Part shown: positions 30,601-42,800 of the stretch, piece by piece
How the letters are laid out: each line of letters begins with the position of its first letter
Position numbering within the stretch: the stretch's first letter is position 1
Origin: Herbidospora sakaeratensis
Lineage (GTDB): Bacteria; Actinomycetota; Actinomycetes; Streptosporangiales; Streptosporangiaceae
Assembly: GCF_001570525.1 (NCBI RefSeq)
Contig: NZ_BBXC01000014.1
Span: forward strand, 21,458 to 85,457
DNA length: 64,000 nucleotides
Reading direction: 5' to 3'
Notes under the pieces: generated by a model
Databases searched by the model: none
Told to the model about the DNA's origin: nothing
The model's input: the letters and a program-made list of their open reading frames with translations, nothing else
Made by a program: the position numbers and the translations under genes

Positions 30601-33600
30601 TCCGCCGGGCCTGGCGGCGCGGCGACGAGGTCTTCGCCGAGGTCGCCCTCCCCGACGACGTCCAGGTCGCCGGGTACGCCGTCCACCCGGCCCTCCTGGA
30701 CGCCTGCCTGCACCTGAAGGGCCGCCCCGGCCAGGCGGAGAGCAGCCCTCTGCTCCCGTTCGCCTGGACGGACGTCGTCGTGCACGCCACCCACGCCGAC
30801 ACGGTCCGGGTCCGGCTGGCCCCGGCCGGAGAGGGCGACGGCCTGTCGGTCACCGTGGCCGACGCGGCGGGCGCGCCGGTCGTCTCCGTCGGCTCCCTGG
30901 TCCTGCGCGCCCTCCCGGCCGCCGGGTTCGGCGACGAGACGAGCGCCGACGCGGAGGCGCTGTACGAGGTCGCCTGGGTTCCGGCCGCCCTTCCCGACAC
31001 CGATCCGGCCGCCCCCTGGGCCGTCCTGACGGGAGACGGGGGAGACCTCGACCTGCCCGACTTGAATGGGAAAAATCCGGAAATCGTGGTGCTGCCTGTC
31101 GTCCACGCCCCGGAAGGCGACGACCCGGCGGAGGCGGCGCGGAAGCTGGCCGCCTCGACCCTCGGCGTCGTCCACGACTGGCTGGCCGACGAGCGCCACG
31201 CCGGGGCGCGGCTCCTGGTCGTCACCCGCCGGGCCGTCGACGCCGGTCCCGGCGCGGCCCCCGATCCCGCCCTGGCCGGCGTCCACGGGCTGATCCGGGT
31301 GGCGATGGCGGAGAACCCCGGCCGGTTCGTGCTGGCCGACGTCGACGAGCTGACCGGCGTGCGGGAGCTGCTGGCCGCCGGGGTGGGCTCCGGCGAGCCG
31401 GAGTTCGCGATTCGCCAGGGGGAGGTCCGGGTGCCCCGGCTCGTCCGCCCGGCCGCCGCCCTGCCGGTCCCCGCCGGCCCGTGGCGGCTCGGCTTCACCG
31501 GGCGCGGCACCCTGGAGCACCTGGCCCTGGTGCCCGCCGACGTTCCCTCGCCGGGGCCTGGCGAGGTCAGGGTCGCCGTCCGGGCGGCGGGGGTGAACTT
31601 CCGCGACGTGCTCAACGTGCTCGGCATGTATCCGGGCGACGCCGGAGTCCCGGGCCTCGAAGGCGCGGGCATCGTGCTGGAGACCGGGCCCGGCGTGACC
31701 GGCCTGCGGCCGGGCGACCACGTGATGGGCCTGTTCACCGGGGCCTTCGGCCCGGAGGCGGTCACCGACGCGCGGCTGCTGGCCCCCGTCCCGGCGGGCT
31801 GGAGCCCAGCCGAGGCGGCCGCCGCGCCGGTGGTCTTCCTCACCGCCTACCACGCGCTGGTCGAGCTGGCCGGGCTCCGCTCCGGCGAGACCGTCCTGAT
31901 CCACGCCGCCGCCGGTGGCGTCGGCATCGCCGCCGTGCAGCTCGCCCGCTACCTGGGGGCCGAGGTGTTTGGCACCGCCAGCCCGTCGAAGTGGCCGGTG
32001 TTGCGGGAGCTCGGGCTGCCGGAGACGCACGTGGCGTCGTCCCGGACACTCGACTTCGAGGACGCCTTCCGGGCCGCGACCGGCGGGGCCGGCATCGACG
32101 TGGTTCTCGACTCCCTGGCCGGGCCGTTCGTGGACGCCTCCCTGCGGCTGGCCGCCGGTCCCGGCGGCCGGTTCGTGGAGATGGGCAAGACCGACGTCCG
32201 CGACCCCGAGCAGGTCGCCGCCGACCACGACGGGCTCGCCTACCGGGCCTTCGACCTGTTCGGCGCCGACCCCGACCGCATCGCCGCCATGTTCGGCGTG
32301 TTGTCGGAGCTGTTCGCCCACGGGGTGCTGAAGCCGCCGCCGGTGGCGTGCTGGGACGTGCGCCGCGCGCCGGAGGCGTTCCGGCACCTCAGCCAGGCGC
32401 GCAACGTCGGCAAGGTCGTGCTGACCATGCCCGCCCCCGCCGATCCGGCCGGGACGGTGCTGGTCACCGGCGCGCCCGGGGCGCTCGGCACGCTGGTCGC
32501 CCGGCACCTCGCCGGTCGCCGGGGGGTCCGGTCGCTCGTGCTGCTGTCGCGGCGCGGCCCGCAGGCCCCCGGCGTGGCCGCGCTGGCCGCCGACCTGGCC
32601 GGGCTGGGCGCGACGGTCCGCATCGCCGCCGGCGACGTCGCCGACCGCGACGGGCTGGCCGCCGTCGTCGCGGGCGCCGCCGGCCTGCGCGGGATGGTGC
32701 ACGCGGCCGGGTTCCTGGACGACGGCGTGCTCGGCTCCCTGACCCCCGCCCGCGTCGACGCGGTCATGCGCCCCAAGGTCGACGGCGCATGGCATCTGCA
32801 CGAACTCACCGAGCACCTCGACCTCGACCTGTTCGTGCTGTTCTCCTCGATCGCCGGAATCCAGGGCAACCCGGGCCAGGGCGGCTACGCCGCGGCCAAC
32901 ACCTTCCTCGACGCGCTGGCCGCCTGCCGCCGCGCCCGCGGCCTGCCCGCCGTGTCCCTCGCCTGGGGCCCGTGGCAGGAGGGCATGACCGCCGGGCTCG
33001 GCCAAGCGGACTGGGACCGGCTCGCCCGCTCGGGCACCCTGCCGCTGACCCGCGACGAGGGCCTCGCGCTGCTCGACGCCGCCGGCACGGCCGGGAGGTC
33101 GCTGCTGGTGCCGGTCCGCCTCGACCCGGCGGCCTTGGCGGAGTCGGGCGACGTCGCCCCGCTGCTCTCGGCCGTGGTCCGCCGCGCGGGCCGCCGCAGG
33201 GCGGGCGCAGCCCCCGCCGCCGGTCCCGGCAACGCGCTGGCCGAACTGCTCGCCGCGATGCCGGAGACCGAACGCGAGACGGCGATGCTCGACCTGATCC
33301 AGGCCCAGGCCGCTTTGGTGCTGGGCCTGCCCGGGAGCGAGGCGGTGCACGCGGGCGACACGTTCAGGGAACTGGGCGTCGACTCGCTGACCGCGCTGGA
33401 GCTGCGCAACCGGCTCAACACCGTCACCGGCCTGCGGTTGCCCGCCACGCTCCTGTTCGACTACCCGACCCCGGTGACGCTCGCCGGGCACATCCGGGCC
33501 GAACTCCTGGGCGACGGCGGCGCGGCCGTCGTGCCGGACACCCGCGTCAGGGTCGCCTCGGCCGAAGACGAGCTGGTGATCGTCGGCATCGGCTGCCGGT

Positions 33601-36600
33601 TCCCCGGCGGCGCGACCTCCCCGGCGCGGTTCTGGCGGCTGCTCGCCGACGGCACCGACACGGTGGCCGGCTTCCCCCGCGATCGGGGCCCGCAGTGGGC
33701 CGAGGTCTTCGACGCCGATCCGGACGCCATCGGCCGGAGCTACGCCCGCGAGGGCGCGTTCCTCGACGGCGCGGCCGACTTCGACGCCCCCTTCTTCGGC
33801 ATCTCCCCGCGTGAGGCCCTGGCCATGGACCCGCAGCAACGTCTGCTGCTGGAGACGTCCTGGGAGGCCCTGGAGGACGCCGGCATCGACCCGGTCTCCC
33901 TGCACGGAAGCGAGACCGGCGTCTTCACCGGCCTGATCTACCACGACTACGGCGTCGGCGGCGGAACCCCCGGCGAGGTCGAGGGTTACGTCAGCACCGG
34001 CACCTCCGGGGGCGTCGCCTCGGGCCGGGTGGCGTACACGCTCGGGCTGGAGGGCCCGGCGGTCACGATCGACACGGCGTGTTCGTCGTCGCTGGTGGCG
34101 CTGCACCTGGCCGCGCAGGCGCTGCGGTCGGGGGAGTGCTCGCTGGCGCTGGCCGGCGGCGTGACCGTGATGGCGACCCCGGGCACCTTCGTGGAGTTCT
34201 CCCGCCAGCGCGGCCTGGCCGCCGACGGCCGGTGCAAGGCGTACGCGGACGCCGCCGACGGGACCGGCTGGGGCGAGGGCGTCGGCGTGCTCGTCCTGGA
34301 GAGGGCGTCGGACGCCCGCCGCAATGGCCACCGTGTGCTGGCCGTCCTCCGGGGCAGCGCCGTCAACCAGGACGGCGCGTCCAACGGCCTGACCGCCCCC
34401 AACGGCCCCTCCCAGCAGCGCGTCATCCGGGCGGCCCTGGCGAACGCGGGCCTGTCGGCGGCCGAGGTGGACGTGGTCGAGGGCCACGGCACCGGCACCC
34501 GATTGGGCGACCCGATCGAGGCGCACGCCCTTCTCGCCACCTACGGCCAGGACCGGGAGCATCCCGTGCTGCTCGGGTCGGTGAAGTCGAACATCGGGCA
34601 CACCCAGGCGGCGGCCGGAGTGGCGGGCGTCATCAAGATGGTGCAGGCCATGGCGCACGGCGTCGTCCCGGCGACCCTGCACGTCGACGCGCCCTCCTCC
34701 CACGTCGGATGGGAGTCGGGTGCGGTCCGGCTGGTGACCGAGGCCACGCCGTGGCCCGAGACCGGCCGCCCCCGCCGGGCCGCCGTCTCGTCGTTCGGCT
34801 TCTCCGGCACGAACGCCCACGTCATCATCGAACAGGCCCCCGCCGCCGAGGAGCCCGCGCCCGCCGTCGCGCTGCCGGCCGTGCCGTGGCTGATCTCCGC
34901 CCGCAGCCGGGCCGGGCTGGCCGCCCAGGCCGCCCGCCTGGCCGACTTCGTGTCGGAGCGGCCCGGCCTCGACCCGGCCGACGTCGGCTGGTCGCTGGCG
35001 ACGACCCGCTCGGGGCTCTCGCACCGCGCCGTCGTCGTCGGCGGCGCTCGCGGCGACCTCCTGGCCACCCTGTCTGACCTGGCCGGTTCACTCGCCGACG
35101 AGACCGCGCCCCCGCCCGGGGCCGTGGCCGGCGTGGTGGGCGGCGTCGGCAAGGTCGGCTTCGTCTTCACCGGCCAGGGCGCGCAGCGGATCGGCATGGG
35201 CCGCGGCCTCTACGAGGCGTATCCGGTGTTCGCCGACGCCTTCGACGCCGTCTGCGCGGGCCTGGACGACCACCTCGACGGCTCCGTGGCGGCGGTCGTG
35301 CACGGGAACGACCCCGATCTGCTCAACCAGACGATGTGGGCGCAGGCCGGGCTGTTCGCCGTCGAGGTCGCGCTGTTCCGGCTGCTGGAGTCGTGGAAGG
35401 TGACCCCCGCCGTCGTCGCCGGGCACTCGATCGGCGAACTCGCCGCCGCCCACGTGGCCGGGGTCTGGTCGCTGCCCGACGCGTGCGCGATCGTGGCCGC
35501 GCGCGGCCGCCTGATGCAGGCGCTCCCGGCCGGTGGCGGCATGGTGGCGATCCGGGCGAGCGAAGCCGAGGTCCGCGAGGCTCTTATCGACGGCGTCGAC
35601 ATCGCGGCCGTCAACGCCCCCGACGCCGTGGTCGTCTCGGGCCCCGCCGAGGCGGTCTCCCAGGTTCGGGAGCGCTTCGAGCGGGTCCGCGACCTGAAGG
35701 TCTCGCACGCCTTCCACTCGGCCCTCATGGAACCGATGCTGGCCGAGTTCGCGCAGGTTACCGCCTCCGTCGGGTACGACGTCCCGCGGTTCCCCCTCGT
35801 CTCCACCCTCACCGGGGCGGCGGTCACCGGCGAGGTCCTCGACCCCGATTACTGGGTGCGGCAGGTGCGCGAACCGGTCAGGTTCGCCGACGCCGTCGCC
35901 ACGCTCCGCGAGACCGGCGTGCGCACGTTCGTCGAGATCGGCCCCGACGGCGTGTTGTCGGCCCTCGGCGGCCACGACGACGAGGTCTGGGTCCCGGCGC
36001 TGCACCGTAGCCGCGACGACGCGCCGAACCTGGTCGCCGCCGCCGCGCAGGTGCACGTCCGGGGCGGCGTCGTCGACTGGACCCGGGTCCACGAGGGCGG
36101 CGGCCGCCGGGTCGACCTGCCGACCTACGCGTTCACCTGCCAGCCCTACTGGCTCACCCCCGCCCCGGCCGACGCCGGCGGGCGCGGCTTCGCCTCCTCC
36201 GGCCACCCGCTGCTGGGCGCCGCCCTCGACCTGCCGGGCGGCGGCGGCCTCGTCATGACCGGACGGCTCTCGGCAGCCGCCCAGCCGTGGCTGGCCGACC
36301 ACGTCGTGGCGGGCCGGATGGTGGTGCCCGGGGCGGCGCTGGCCGAGATGGCGGTCCGGGCCGGCGACGAGACCGGCTGCCCCCGGCTCGCCGAACTGGT
36401 CGTGCGGACGCCGATCGTGCTCTCCCGCGACGACGTGCTCCGCGTCCAGGTCACCGTGGCCGCGCCCGGCCCCGACGGCGACCGGGAGCTCACGATCCAC
36501 ACCCGCCCCGAGGACGACCCCGGCTCCTGGACCACGCACGCCGAGGGGGTGCTCACGCCGAGGACCGGCGAGACCCCCGGCCTGGGCGAGTGGCCGCCGC

Positions 36601-39600
36601 CGCGGGCGACCGAGGAGGACGTGACCGGCCTCTATCCCACCCTGGCCGCCTCGGGCCTGGTCTACGGCCCGCAGTTCCAGGGCGTGCGGCGGCTCTGGCG
36701 GCGCGACTCGGAGATCTTCGCCGAGGTCGCCCTGGCCGACGGCGCGAACGTCGCCGGGTTCGGCCTGCACCCGGCCCTGCTCGACGCCGCCCTCCACCCC
36801 CTGGGCGCGGCGGGCGGCCCCGCGCCGAAGTTGCCGTTCGCCTGGACCGACGTCGAGGTGCACGCCACCGGCGCGACCTCGGCCCGGGTCCGGCTCGCCC
36901 CGGCCGGTGAGGGCGTGTCGGTGACTTTGGCCGACGAGACCGGCGCCCTCGTGGCCAGTGTCGGATCGCTCGTCCTGCGCGAACCGCCCGCCGGAGAAGC
37001 GGCCCCGGACGCGCTGTTCGAGCTCGACTGGGTCGTCGCACGCGGCGCGGCCCCCGAGGCGGAGCCCGACCTGAGCGGCTGGACGCTGCTCGGCGACGGC
37101 CTCGACCTGCCCGGCGCGACCCCCGGCCCCGAAGCGCACACCACGATCCTGCCCTGCGGGTTCGACGGCGGGACGGTCCGGGACGTGACGGTCGGCGTGC
37201 ACGCGGCACTGCGCTCGTGGCTGGCCGCCGACCACCCCGACGGGTCCCGGCTGGTGCTGGTCACCCGGCGGGCCGTGGACGCGGGAGCCGTGCCGCTCGA
37301 CCTCGCGGCGTCCGGCGTCTGGGGTCTGGGCCGCGTGGCCGCCGCCGAGAACCCCGGCCGGATCGTCCTGGTCGACCTCGAGTCGGAGACCGGCGCGGCC
37401 GCCGCCCTGCACGCGGCGCTCGCCACCGGCGAACCGCAGGTCGCCGTCCGGGCCGGGCAGGTCCTGGCGCCGAGGCTCGCCCGCGCGACCACCGGCCTCA
37501 CGACGGCCGCGCCGAACTGGCGGCTCGACTGCACCGGCCGGGGCACCCTGGAGCACCTCGCCCTGGTGCCCGCCGACGTCCGCCCGCCGGGGCCGGGCGA
37601 GGTTCGGGTCGCGCTCCGGGCGGCCGGGGTGAACTTCCGCGACGTGCTCAACGTGCTCGGCATGTATCCGGGCGACCCCGGGCTGATGGGCCTGGAGGGC
37701 GCGGGCGTCGTGCTCGACGTCGGTGAGGGGGTGACCCGCCTGCGGCCGGGCGACCGCGTCATGGGCCTGTTCACCGGGGCCTTCGGCCCGGAGGCGGTCA
37801 CCGACGCCCGGCTGCTGGTCCCGGTCCCGGCCGGCTGGACGACGGCCCAGGCCGCCGCTGCGCCGGTCGTCTACCTGACCGCCTGGTACGCCCTCGTGGT
37901 GCTGGCCGGGCTGCGGCGCGGCGAGTCGGCGCTGATCCACGCGGCGGCGGGCGGGGTCGGCCTCGCCGCCGTCCAGGTCGCCCGCCACCTGGGGGCCGAG
38001 GTCTTCGGCACCGCCAGCCCGGCGAAGTGGCCGGTGCTGCGGGAACTCGGGCTGCCGGAGACCCACGTGGCCTCCTCCCGCACCCTCGACTTCGAAGCGG
38101 CCTTCCCGCCGGTGGACGTCGTCCTCGACTCCCTGGCCGGGGAGTTCGTCGACGCCTCGCTCCGGCTCGCCGCAGGTCCGGGCGGCCGGTTCGTCGAGAT
38201 GGGCAAGACCGACGTCCGCGACCCCGCGCAGGTCGCCGCCGACCACGACGGTCTCTCCTACCAGGCGTTCGACCTGCTCGACTGCGAGCCGGAACTGATC
38301 GCGGGCATGTTCGCGGCCTTGGCCGACCTGTTCGCCGCCGGGGTGCTGACGCCGCCGCCGGTGGCGTGCTGGGACGTGCGCCGCGCCCCGGAGGCGTTCC
38401 GCCACCTGAGCCAGGCCCGCAACGTCGGCAAGGTCGTGCTCACCTTCCCGGCCGCCCTCCGGGGCGGGGCCGTGCTGGTGACCGGCGGGACCGGCGCGCT
38501 GGGCGGGCTCGTGGCCCGGCGGCTGGCCGACCGGGCCGACCTGCTCGTGCTGCTCTCCCGGCGCGGCCCCGCCTCTCCCGGCGCGGCGCGGCTGGCCGCC
38601 GGCCTCGCCGAGTCCGGCGTCGAGGTCAGGGCCGTCGCGGGCGACGCCGCCGACCGCTCCGGGCTCGCCGCCCTGGTGGATTCTTTCGGTACGACTCCGC
38701 TGCGCGGCGTCGTGCACGCCGCCGGAGTCCTCGATGACGCCGTCGTCGGCTCGCTCACCCCGTCCACGATCGAATCGGTGCTGCGCCCCAAGGTCGACGG
38801 CGCCCGGAACCTGCACGACCTCACGGCGGGCCTGGACCTCGACCTGTTCGTGTTGTTCTCCTCGATCGCCGGCGTCTGGGGCAACCCGGGCCAGGGGAAC
38901 TACGCCGCCGCCAACACCGCCCTCGACGCCCTGGCCGCCCACCGGCGGCGCGCCGGGCTGGCGGCCGCCTCGCTGGCCTGGGGGCCGTGGGAGCTCGACG
39001 AAGGCGGCATGGCCGGCGCCCTCTCGGACGCCGACCGCCGCCGCCTCGCAAGCCGGGGATTCGTCCCGCTGACCGCCGCCGACGGCCTGGCCCTGTTCGA
39101 CGCGGCGACGCGGACGTCCAGAGCACTGCTGGTCCCGGCCCGCCTCGACCGCGCGGCCCTGCGCGCGCACGGCGGCGCGGGACTGCCGCCGGTCGCCGCC
39201 GACCTCGTCGCGGCCCGGGTGCCGAACGCGGCGCGGCGGGCGGCCGGCACGTCCGACGCCGGTTCGAAGGGCATGGCCGCACGGCTGGCGTCCCTCGGCC
39301 CCGACGACCGCGAGAAGGCGATCGGCGAACTGGTGCTCACCCAGGCGGCCCTCGTGCTCGGACTGCCCGGCGCCGAGGCCGTGGAGACCGCCCGGTCGTT
39401 CCGCGAGCTCGGCTTCGACTCGCTGACGGCGGTCGAACTGCGCAACCGGCTCGGCACGGCGACCGGCCTGCGGCTCGGCGCGGCCGTGGTCTTCGACCAC
39501 CCGACCCCCGGCGCGCTGACCGCCCACCTCAGCCGTCAGCTGGACGGCTCGGCCGCCGGGGAGAACGGCGTCCTGGCCGCCTTCTCCGGGCTGGAGAAGG

Positions 39601-39788
39601 TCGAGTCGGCGCTGGCCCGGATCCTCCAGGACGACACCGCCCGGAGCCGCGTGACGGCGCGCGTCCAGAACCTGCTCGCCGCGCTGCGCCCCGGCGAGAC
39701 CACCGAGGAGGTCTCGGTCGCCGACCGCATCGACGCGGCGGGCGACGACGACATCTTCGACTTCATCGACAACGAGCTCGGCGTCTAA
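18651..39788 (+). CDS. Type I PKS: loading module (KS-Ala, AT, ACP) plus modules 1-3, each KS-AT-DH-ER-KR-ACP
   Basis: 7045 aa; there is no N-terminal docking helix, as expected for a first PKS. Loading: KS 6-420 with Ala168 where Cys is expected, AT 522-830 with GHSQG (Ser613) and YASH (713-716), the methylmalonyl pattern, ACP Ser939. Module 1: KS Cys1159, AT with HAFH, DH His1903/Asp2065, ER 2320-2630, KR 2640-2820, ACP Ser2930. Module 2: KS Cys3154, AT HAFH, DH His3859, ER 4286-4594, KR from 4602, ACP Ser4912. Module 3: KS Cys5144, AT HAFH, DH His5884, ER 6299-6600, KR from 6607, ACP Ser6924. A C-terminal docking domain fills about 6960-7045 and ends [14 protein letters not shown]. ERs have the HAAAGGVG nucleotide site; KRs have LDD and Ser/Tyr/Asn residues. 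Expected outcome: propionyl start and three fully reduced malonyl units, unless DH1 (Gly to Asp in its histidine motif) is inactive. Confidence 0.96.
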   Translation: MSEYDQLPLAVVGMSCRYPGGVRSPEDLWQVAVTGREVLSPFPRDRGWDLSSLRHDRGGFLDDAAGFDPGFFGIGPREALAMDPQQRVLLEVAWEAVERAGLDPLTLRGTRTGVFVGGEPREYGPRLSEAPEGVEGHLFTGTATSVLSGRVAYTLGLHGPALTVDTSASGSLVALHLAARALRNGECSLALAGGVSVMATPATFTALGALGVLSPDGRCRPFSADADGTVWSEGAGVVVLERLPDALRNGHRVLALVRGTAINSDGAGDGLTAPNGHAQAAVIAQALADAGLRPSEVDAVEAHGTGTPLGDRTEARALAAAYGADREHPLLVGSVKSNIGHTQAAAGVAGFIKTVQALRHGVLPETLGVGDPNAHLDWPASGLRLLTETRPWPEMGRARRAGVSSFGISGANAHAVLEQAPDPVRDQEAVPAEGPSAWLVSARSETALRSQAARLAESGVAASAGPADVAWSLATTRTAFDHRAVIVGAGPEELTAGLDALASGRPSPSVVMGQAAPTGRVVFVFPGQGSQWAGMGRDLAAASPVFAARLAECERALSPHVDWSLTEVLAGADGAPGLDRDDVVQPVLWAVMVSLAAVWQAAGVAPDAVLGHSQGELAAACVAGVLSLDDAAKATAVRSRAVAALAGRGGMLSIAEPAETVEARLAAHGDQVTVAVVNSPGATVISGDPAALARIAAECARDGVRTKPVPVAYASHSPQVDELRDDLLTALADLAPAPGTVAMVSSVTADVLDGTTADAAYWYENLRRPVRFADAVAALGRTGHDVFVEVSPHPVLTGAITATLDGVPAPVVVGTLRRDAGGRDRFLASLAEAHVRGVPVDWRAVLPAARTVDLPTYAFEHRRFWLDPGLAPRPEPRQEPRQDAAAESGLRERLAGLPAVGQVRAVLDLVRAHAAAVLGQSSPEAVHPARTFRDAGFDSAAGVELRTRLNAATGLVLPTTLTFDHPTPNALTAFVRARLLGAAEGPVVPSATGSATGEPIAIVAMGCRFPGGVHDPESLWDLLDAAGDAIGDAPADRGWDLDGPEFASARRGGYLRDAASFDPAFFGISPREALAMDPQQRILLEIAWETLERAGVDVPALRGSATGVFVGAASSGYGDDGPPELEGHLRTGAATSVLSGRVAYTFGFEGPAVTVDTACSSSLVALHLAAQALRSGECSLALAGGVTVHATPSWLTWFTRQHGLSSDGRCKAFSAAADGMGMAEGAGVVLLERLSDARRNGHPVLAVVSGSAVNQDGASNGLTAPNGPAQQRVIRSALAAARLTPGDVDAVEAHGTGTTLGDPIEAQALLATYGQNRDAERPLLLGTVKSNIGHTQWAAGAAGIIKTVLSLRHARLPRTLHAETPSPHVDWSPGTVRLLTEPQAWPETDRPRRAGVSAFGISGTNAHVILEQAPDESAPENMASDEAASSHVASGNAVSGDTVAGGRVVPWILSARDAAGVAAQARRLREYLSARPELDPVDVAWTLANVRTGLTERAVVVGADRDELLAALADPVPVSSGGVAFVFTGQGAQRVGMGRGLYETYPVFAEAFDVVCAELDRHLSGSVAAVVHGDDPDLLNQTMWAQAGLFAVEVALFRLLESWGVTPSALAGHSIGELAAAHVAGVWSLEDACAVVAARGRLMQALAPGGAMLSIRASEAEVRKALVEGVDVAAVNGPDAVVVSGPLDLVSSLRDRFDDTRLLRVSHAFHSALMDPMLAEYAQVTASVPYNPPRIPLVSTVTGEPVTATDPDYWVRQVREPVRFADAVTAMRESGVRTFVEIGPDAVLTALGARTADADETWLAALRRDHDEERAVVAAVGGLAVDWTRFFAGTGARRVDLPTYAFSRRRYWLTPRPAGRLRDLGLTASGHPLLGGVVELPAGGGLVLTGRLSVAAQPWLADHVVADRIVVPGTALVEMAVRAGDEIGCDRLAEMIIQVPMELPATRGLQVSVTVGDPGDDGTRDLAVHSRPEDDAGPWTAHATGVLAPADAAEPAVAREWPPRGAVEVDLTDLYPALARTGLPYGPAFQGMRRAWRRGEEIFAEVALGDDADVTGFALHPALFDAALHLLAAPGDDAAEGPLLPFAWTDAVVHATGAAGARVTIAPAGEGVSLTLTDDDGGPIAAVGSLLLRPLPAASGSAESLYELDWIPAPEGAVEPGRWAVLGPDRSAAPPEATGYDNVADLVAAIGGGAPVPDTILFRPARRACTRATTLDTLAVVQEFLLAENLSGSRLLVATERAVDAGAVDLDVTAAGVWGLIRVAQSEHPGRVVLVDLDDDTGLLTAAATGEPQVAVRAGRPLTPRLARVRPGLLVPRGDWRLECARRGTFDDLVLSAADRRALAPGEVRVALRAAGVNFRDVLNVLGMYPGDPGPLGLEGAGVVTETGPGAVLRPGDRVMGLFTGAFGPEVVTDARLLAPVPAGWTFAEAAAAPVVFLTAWHALAGLAGLRAGESVLIHAAAGGVGTAAVQIARHLGAEVFGTAGPSKWAALRAMGLDDAHLASSRTLDFATRFPAGMKVVLDSLAGEFVDASLRLAAGPGHRFVEIGKTDVRDPDQVARDHQGLVYQAFDLLDLDPGEIARMFATLSGLFAGGVLTPPPVACWDVRRAPDAFRHLSQARNVGKVVLTMPAPATPRGTTLVTGVSGALGGLVARHLAPGNLLLLSRRGPAAPGSAALAAGLAARGSDVRLVAADAADHDQLAGVLADVPDLRAVVHAAGLLDDGVIHTLTPGRADAVLRPKVDGAWNLHLLTRHLDLDRFVLFSSVAGLWGNPGQAPYAAANTFLDALAAHRRRAGLPATSLAWGPWQAGGMAGNLTDTDWQRMARQGLAPLADADGLALLDAATPRAEAALVAARLDLRAAALPPLLAGLAAPARTRRAAGPAKTQGGFAGGTDAVHELVLTQAALVLGMPGPEAVEATRSFKDLGVDSLTAVELRNRLNAATTLRLPAGVVFDHPTPALLAAHLDAALRGTTPAPVAAAAPRAQAGDPIVIVGIGCRFPGGADSPGRFWDLVSSGADAVSAFPADRGPSWEGVFETSPHTRSGAFLYDAGDFDARFFGVSPREALAMDPQQRLLLETSWEALEHAGIDPTSLHGTATGVFAGLIYHDYGTGAVLPDEVHGYVSTGRSGGVASGRVAYALGLEGPAMTIDTACSSSLVALHLAVQALRSGECSLALAGGVTVMATPGTFLEFARQRGLAADGRCKAYAEAADGTGWGEGVGVLVVERLSDARTNGHRVLAVVAGTAVNQDGASNGLTAPNGPSQQRVIRTALADAGLSATEVDVVEGHGTGTRLGDPIEAEALLATYGQDREHAVLLGSVKSNIGHTQAAAGVAGVIKMVQAMAHGVVPPTLHVDAPSSHVEWGSGAVRPVTETTPWPETGRPRRAGVSSFGFSGTNAHVVLEQAPADDAERPAKNTTPVVVWPVSARNADGVARQAARLRDFLIERPGLDPADVGWSLATTRAHLGHRAAIVGADRDELLAGLADVTSISAGQPGRLAFVFTGQGAQRVGMGRGLYEAYPVFAEAFDAVCEKLGGSAIDDADLLNQTMWAQSGLFAVEVALFRLLESWGVTPSVVAGHSIGELAAAHVAGVWSLEDACAVVAARGRLMQALPPGGGMLSIRASEAEVRKALIDGVDIAAVNGPDAVVVSGPIDLVSALRDRFENTRLLRVSHAFHSALMDPMLAEYAQVTASVSYAPPRIPLVSTVTGELVAATDPDYWVRQVREPVRFADAVATMRDSGVRTFVEIGPDAVLTALADDDWIPAQRRDRDDATTLVSAVAQLHARGAAVDWARFYDGAARVDLPTYAFTRERYWLDADTGLAGAAHPLLGASITLAEGGVMLTGRLSARSQPWLADHVVAGRVVVPGAALVEMAVRAGDETGATRLAELVIETPLVLPPDGGVRVQVTAADGAVAIYSQPEKPGAGPWTRHATGVLAPAEPQTAATGLTRWPPEGAVEEDVHDLYPALATTGLAYGPAFRAVRRAWRRGDEVFAEVALPDDVQVAGYAVHPALLDACLHLKGRPGQAESSPLLPFAWTDVVVHATHADTVRVRLAPAGEGDGLSVTVADAAGAPVVSVGSLVLRALPAAGFGDETSADAEALYEVAWVPAALPDTDPAAPWAVLTGDGGDLDLPDLNGKNPEIVVLPVVHAPEGDDPAEAARKLAASTLGVVHDWLADERHAGARLLVVTRRAVDAGPGAAPDPALAGVHGLIRVAMAENPGRFVLADVDELTGVRELLAAGVGSGEPEFAIRQGEVRVPRLVRPAAALPVPAGPWRLGFTGRGTLEHLALVPADVPSPGPGEVRVAVRAAGVNFRDVLNVLGMYPGDAGVPGLEGAGIVLETGPGVTGLRPGDHVMGLFTGAFGPEAVTDARLLAPVPAGWSPAEAAAAPVVFLTAYHALVELAGLRSGETVLIHAAAGGVGIAAVQLARYLGAEVFGTASPSKWPVLRELGLPETHVASSRTLDFEDAFRAATGGAGIDVVLDSLAGPFVDASLRLAAGPGGRFVEMGKTDVRDPEQVAADHDGLAYRAFDLFGADPDRIAAMFGVLSELFAHGVLKPPPVACWDVRRAPEAFRHLSQARNVGKVVLTMPAPADPAGTVLVTGAPGALGTLVARHLAGRRGVRSLVLLSRRGPQAPGVAALAADLAGLGATVRIAAGDVADRDGLAAVVAGAAGLRGMVHAAGFLDDGVLGSLTPARVDAVMRPKVDGAWHLHELTEHLDLDLFVLFSSIAGIQGNPGQGGYAAANTFLDALAACRRARGLPAVSLAWGPWQEGMTAGLGQADWDRLARSGTLPLTRDEGLALLDAAGTAGRSLLVPVRLDPAALAESGDVAPLLSAVVRRAGRRRAGAAPAAGPGNALAELLAAMPETERETAMLDLIQAQAALVLGLPGSEAVHAGDTFRELGVDSLTALELRNRLNTVTGLRLPATLLFDYPTPVTLAGHIRAELLGDGGAAVVPDTRVRVASAEDELVIVGIGCRFPGGATSPARFWRLLADGTDTVAGFPRDRGPQWAEVFDADPDAIGRSYAREGAFLDGAADFDAPFFGISPREALAMDPQQRLLLETSWEALEDAGIDPVSLHGSETGVFTGLIYHDYGVGGGTPGEVEGYVSTGTSGGVASGRVAYTLGLEGPAVTIDTACSSSLVALHLAAQALRSGECSLALAGGVTVMATPGTFVEFSRQRGLAADGRCKAYADAADGTGWGEGVGVLVLERASDARRNGHRVLAVLRGSAVNQDGASNGLTAPNGPSQQRVIRAALANAGLSAAEVDVVEGHGTGTRLGDPIEAHALLATYGQDREHPVLLGSVKSNIGHTQAAAGVAGVIKMVQAMAHGVVPATLHVDAPSSHVGWESGAVRLVTEATPWPETGRPRRAAVSSFGFSGTNAHVIIEQAPAAEEPAPAVALPAVPWLISARSRAGLAAQAARLADFVSERPGLDPADVGWSLATTRSGLSHRAVVVGGARGDLLATLSDLAGSLADETAPPPGAVAGVVGGVGKVGFVFTGQGAQRIGMGRGLYEAYPVFADAFDAVCAGLDDHLDGSVAAVVHGNDPDLLNQTMWAQAGLFAVEVALFRLLESWKVTPAVVAGHSIGELAAAHVAGVWSLPDACAIVAARGRLMQALPAGGGMVAIRASEAEVREALIDGVDIAAVNAPDAVVVSGPAEAVSQVRERFERVRDLKVSHAFHSALMEPMLAEFAQVTASVGYDVPRFPLVSTLTGAAVTGEVLDPDYWVRQVREPVRFADAVATLRETGVRTFVEIGPDGVLSALGGHDDEVWVPALHRSRDDAPNLVAAAAQVHVRGGVVDWTRVHEGGGRRVDLPTYAFTCQPYWLTPAPADAGGRGFASSGHPLLGAALDLPGGGGLVMTGRLSAAAQPWLADHVVAGRMVVPGAALAEMAVRAGDETGCPRLAELVVRTPIVLSRDDVLRVQVTVAAPGPDGDRELTIHTRPEDDPGSWTTHAEGVLTPRTGETPGLGEWPPPRATEEDVTGLYPTLAASGLVYGPQFQGVRRLWRRDSEIFAEVALADGANVAGFGLHPALLDAALHPLGAAGGPAPKLPFAWTDVEVHATGATSARVRLAPAGEGVSVTLADETGALVASVGSLVLREPPAGEAAPDALFELDWVVARGAAPEAEPDLSGWTLLGDGLDLPGATPGPEAHTTILPCGFDGGTVRDVTVGVHAALRSWLAADHPDGSRLVLVTRRAVDAGAVPLDLAASGVWGLGRVAAAENPGRIVLVDLESETGAAAALHAALATGEPQVAVRAGQVLAPRLARATTGLTTAAPNWRLDCTGRGTLEHLALVPADVRPPGPGEVRVALRAAGVNFRDVLNVLGMYPGDPGLMGLEGAGVVLDVGEGVTRLRPGDRVMGLFTGAFGPEAVTDARLLVPVPAGWTTAQAAAAPVVYLTAWYALVVLAGLRRGESALIHAAAGGVGLAAVQVARHLGAEVFGTASPAKWPVLRELGLPETHVASSRTLDFEAAFPPVDVVLDSLAGEFVDASLRLAAGPGGRFVEMGKTDVRDPAQVAADHDGLSYQAFDLLDCEPELIAGMFAALADLFAAGVLTPPPVACWDVRRAPEAFRHLSQARNVGKVVLTFPAALRGGAVLVTGGTGALGGLVARRLADRADLLVLLSRRGPASPGAARLAAGLAESGVEVRAVAGDAADRSGLAALVDSFGTTPLRGVVHAAGVLDDAVVGSLTPSTIESVLRPKVDGARNLHDLTAGLDLDLFVLFSSIAGVWGNPGQGNYAAANTALDALAAHRRRAGLAAASLAWGPWELDEGGMAGALSDADRRRLASRGFVPLTAADGLALFDAATRTSRALLVPARLDRAALRAHGGAGLPPVAADLVAARVPNAARRAAGTSDAGSKGMAARLASLGPDDREKAIGELVLTQAALVLGLPGAEAVETARSFRELGFDSLTAVELRNRLGTATGLRLGAAVVFDHPTPGALTAHLSRQLDGSAAGENGVLAAFSGLEKVESALARILQDDTARSRVTARVQNLLAALRPGETTEEVSVADRIDAAGDDDIFDFIDNELGV
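18669..21590 (+). other. Loading module: active-site-Ala KS, methylmalonyl-type AT, ACP
   Basis: The KS reads VDTSASGSL where the extending KSs of this locus read DTACSSSL, so the condensing Cys is Ala (GCC, 19152-19154). The histidine motifs EAHGTGT and KSNIGHT are kept. Other deviations include GIGPRE for GISPRE and NSDGAGD for NQDGASN. The AT has GHSQG and YASH, typical of methylmalonyl-CoA. The ACP has GFDSA. KS variants lacking Cys in loading modules (KSQ; Ser variants in polyene PKSs) serve to decarboxylate the extender, so propionyl is the predicted starter. Confidence 0.88.
21640..27570 (+). other. Module 1: KS-AT-DH-ER-KR-ACP
   Basis: All condensing, transferase and reducing motifs are present, with HAFH in the AT (malonyl type). 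The DH histidine motif has Asp1907 at the position of the conserved Gly (H-x3-G-x4-P), while the catalytic Asp2065 and the following His are kept. ER (HAAAGGVG) and KR (LLDD, APYAAAN) look complete. The ACP site is GVDSL. Confidence 0.88.
27615..33510 (+). other. Module 2: KS-AT-DH-ER-KR-ACP
   Basis: KS Cys3154, AT with GHSIG and HAFH, DH with an intact H-x3-G-x4-P at His3859 and the [10 protein letters not shown] acid motif, ER with [10 protein letters not shown] with FLDDG and GGYAAAN, ACP GVDSL. A full reductive loop acting on a malonyl unit is expected. Confidence 0.9.
29150..29960 (+). repeat. AT-domain DNA repeat, copy 1 (pair with 41450-42240)
   Basis: The AT of module 2 and the AT of module 4, in different PKS genes, share long runs of identical DNA from [10 protein letters not shown] through the [11 protein letters not shown] region. 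Further related copies lie in modules 1, 5 and 6. Confidence 0.7.
33570..39540 (+). other. Module 3: KS-AT-DH-ER-KR-ACP
   Basis: KS Cys5144, AT HAFH, DH His5884 with intact H-x3-G-x4-P, ER with [10 protein letters not shown] with [13 protein letters not shown] and GNYAAAN, ACP GFDSL at Ser6924. A full reductive loop on a malonyl unit is expected. It is followed by the C-terminal docking domain. Confidence 0.9.
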
Positions 39789-39808
39789 CGGGGAAGGTCC
39801 GGCGGAAC

Positions 39809-42800
39809 ATGGCGAACGAGGAGAAGCTTCGTGACTACCTCAAGCGGGTCACCACCGACCTGCACCAGACGCGCGCCCGCCTGCGCGAACTGGAGGAGGA
39901 GCGGCTCGAACCGATGGCCGTCGTCGGCATGGCCTGCCGGTTCCCCGGCGGGGTGGCCTCACCCGGCGACTTCTGGACGCTGCTGATCGCGGGCGCCGAC
40001 ACCGTCGCGCCCTTCCCCGCCGACCGCGGCGCCGAATGGGCGACCGTGTACGACGCCGACCCCGACGCGATCGGCCGGAGCTACGCCCGCGAGGGCGCGT
40101 TCCTCGACGGCGCGGCCGACTTCGACGCCCCCTTCTTCGGCGTCTCCCCGCGTGAGGCGCTGGCCATGGACCCGCAGCAGCGCTTGTTGCTGGAGACGTC
40201 GTGGGAGGCCCTGGAGCACGCCGGCATCGACCCGACGTCGTTGCACGGCACCGCCACGGGCGTGTTCGCCGGGCTGATCTACCACGACTACGCGGCCGGC
40301 GGCGTGGGCGACGTGGAGGGATACGTCAGCACCGGCATCTCGGGCGGCGTCGCGTCGGGCCGGGTGGCGTACACCCTCGGGCTGGAGGGCCCGGCGGTCA
40401 CCGTGGACACCGCCTGCTCCTCATCGCTGGTGGCGCTGCACCTGGCCGCCCAGGCGCTGCGCTCGGGGGAGTGCTCGCTGGCGCTGGCGGGTGGCGTGAC
40501 CGTGATGGCCCGGCCGGGCACCTTCGTGGAGTTCTCCCGGCAACGCGGCCTGGCCGCCGACGGCCGCTGCAAGGCGTATGCCGACGCGGCCGACGGGACC
40601 GGCTGGGGCGAGGGCGTGGGCGTCCTGGTCCTGGAGAAGCTCTCGGACGCCCGCCGCAACGGCCACCGCATCCTGGCCCTGGTGCGCGGCAGCGCCGTCA
40701 ACCAGGACGGCGCGTCCAACGGCCTGACCGCCCCCAACGGCCCCTCCCAGCAGCGGGTCATCGAGTCGGCGCTGGCCGGGGCCGGGTTGTCGGCGGGCGA
40801 GGTGGACGTGGTCGAGGGCCACGGCACCGGCACCCGGCTGGGCGACCCGATCGAGGCCGAAGCCCTGCTCGCCACCTACGGGCAGGAGCGTGACCACCCG
40901 GTGCTGCTCGGGTCGGTGAAGTCGAACATCGGGCACACCCAGGCGGCGGCCGGGGTGGCGGGCGTCATCAAGATGATCCAGTCGATGGCCCATGGGGTGG
41001 TCCCGGCGACCCTGCACGTGGACGCGCCCTCCTCCCACGTGGACTGGAAGGCGGGCGCCGTCGACCTGGTGACGGAGGCGACGCCCTGGCCGCGGACCGG
41101 CCGGCCGCGCCGTGCCGGTGTGTCGTCGTTCGGTTTCTCCGGGACGAACGCGCACGTCATCCTCGAACAGGCCCCCGCCGAGGAGCCCGCGCCGGGTGTC
41201 ACGCTTCCGGTGGTGCCCTGGCTGATCTCCGCTCGCAGCCGTGACGGTCTGGCCGCCCAGGCCGCCCGCCTGGCCGACTTCGTGTCGGCCCGCCCCGACC
41301 TGAACCCGGCCGACGTCGGCCGGTCGCTGGCGGAGTCGCGGTCGAGCCTGTCCCACCGGGCCTTCGTCGTCGGCACGAACCGGCACGAACTCCTCGCCGG
41401 CCTGGCCGACATGACCCCAACCGGCGTCGGCCAGCCGGGCAAGCTCGCGTTCGTCTTCACCGGTCAGGGTGCGCAGCGGGTGGGCATGGGCCGGGGCCTC
41501 TACCAGGCATATCCGGTGTTCGCGGAGGCGTTCGACGAGGTCTGCGAGAGGCTGGGCGGTTCGGCGATCGACGACCCCGAGCTGCTGAACCAGACGATGT
41601 GGGCGCAATCGGGCCTGTTCGCGGTCGAGGTGGCCCTGTTCCGCCTGCTGGAGTCGTGGGGCGTCACTCCGTCGATGGTGGCCGGTCACTCGATCGGTGA
41701 GCTGGCCGCCGCACATGTGGCCGGGGTGTGGTCGCTGGAAGACGCCTGCACGGTCGTGGCGGCGCGTGGCCGGTTGATGCAGGCGCTCCCGTCGGGTGGC
41801 GGCATGTTGTCGATCCGGGCGAGCGAAGCCGAAGTCCGCCAGGCCCTGATCGACGGCGTGGACATCGCGGCGGTCAACGGCCCCGACGCGGTCGTCGTCT
41901 CGGGCCCGATCGATCTGGTGTCCGCGCTGAGGGACCGGTTCGAGAACACCAGGCTGCTGCGGGTCTCGCACGCCTTCCACTCGGCCTTGATGGACCCGAT
42001 GCTGGCCGAATTCGCGCAGGTCACCGCCTCGGTGTCCTACAACCCGCCGCGTATTCCGCTGGTCTCCACGGTGACCGGGGAACCGGTGACGGCGACCGAC
42101 CCGGACTACTGGGTGCGTCAGGTCCGTGAGCCGGTCCGGTTCGCCGACGCCGTCGCCACGATGCGCGAGAGCGGCGTGCGGACCTTCGTCGAGATCGGCC
42201 CCGACGCGGTGCTCACCGCCCTGGAAGACGACTCCTGGATTCCCGCGCAGCGCCGCGACCGCGACGACGCGACCACCCTGGTCACCACCGTCGCGCGGCT
42301 GCACACCCGGGGGGCGGCGGTCGACTGGGCACGGTTCTTCGACGGCGCGGCCCGCGTCGACCTGCCCACCTACACGTTCACCCGCGAGCGCTACTGGCTC
42401 GACCCCGCCGCCGGGAAGGCCGACGTCACCGGCATGGGCCAGTCGGCCGCCGGGCACCCGCTGCTCGGCGCGACCGTCAGCCTCGCGGCGGGCGGCGGGC
42501 TGATGCTCACCGGACGTCTCGGCGTGGACACCCAGCCCTGGCTGGCCGACCACACGGTGGCCGGGCGGGTGATCGTCCCGGGGACGGCGCTGGTCGAGAT
42601 GGCGATCCGGGCGGGCGACGAGATCGGCGCGGCCCGGCTGGCCGAACTGGTCGTGGAGTCGCCGCTGGTGCTGCCCGCCACGTCCGGCGTCCGGGTCCAG
42701 GTCGTCGTCACCGCACTGGACGCGGGCCGCGGCGAGGTCGCCGTCTACTCCCAGGCCGAAGACGACGACGTCACCGGCGGCTGGACCCGGCACGCCGCCG

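Noticed and set aside
38987-39808. Upstream extension of the 39809-56719 PKS frame into the previous PKS
   Set aside because: The overlapping stretch is an out-of-phase shadow. The true docking coiled coil begins at ATG 39809, directly after the previous stop.
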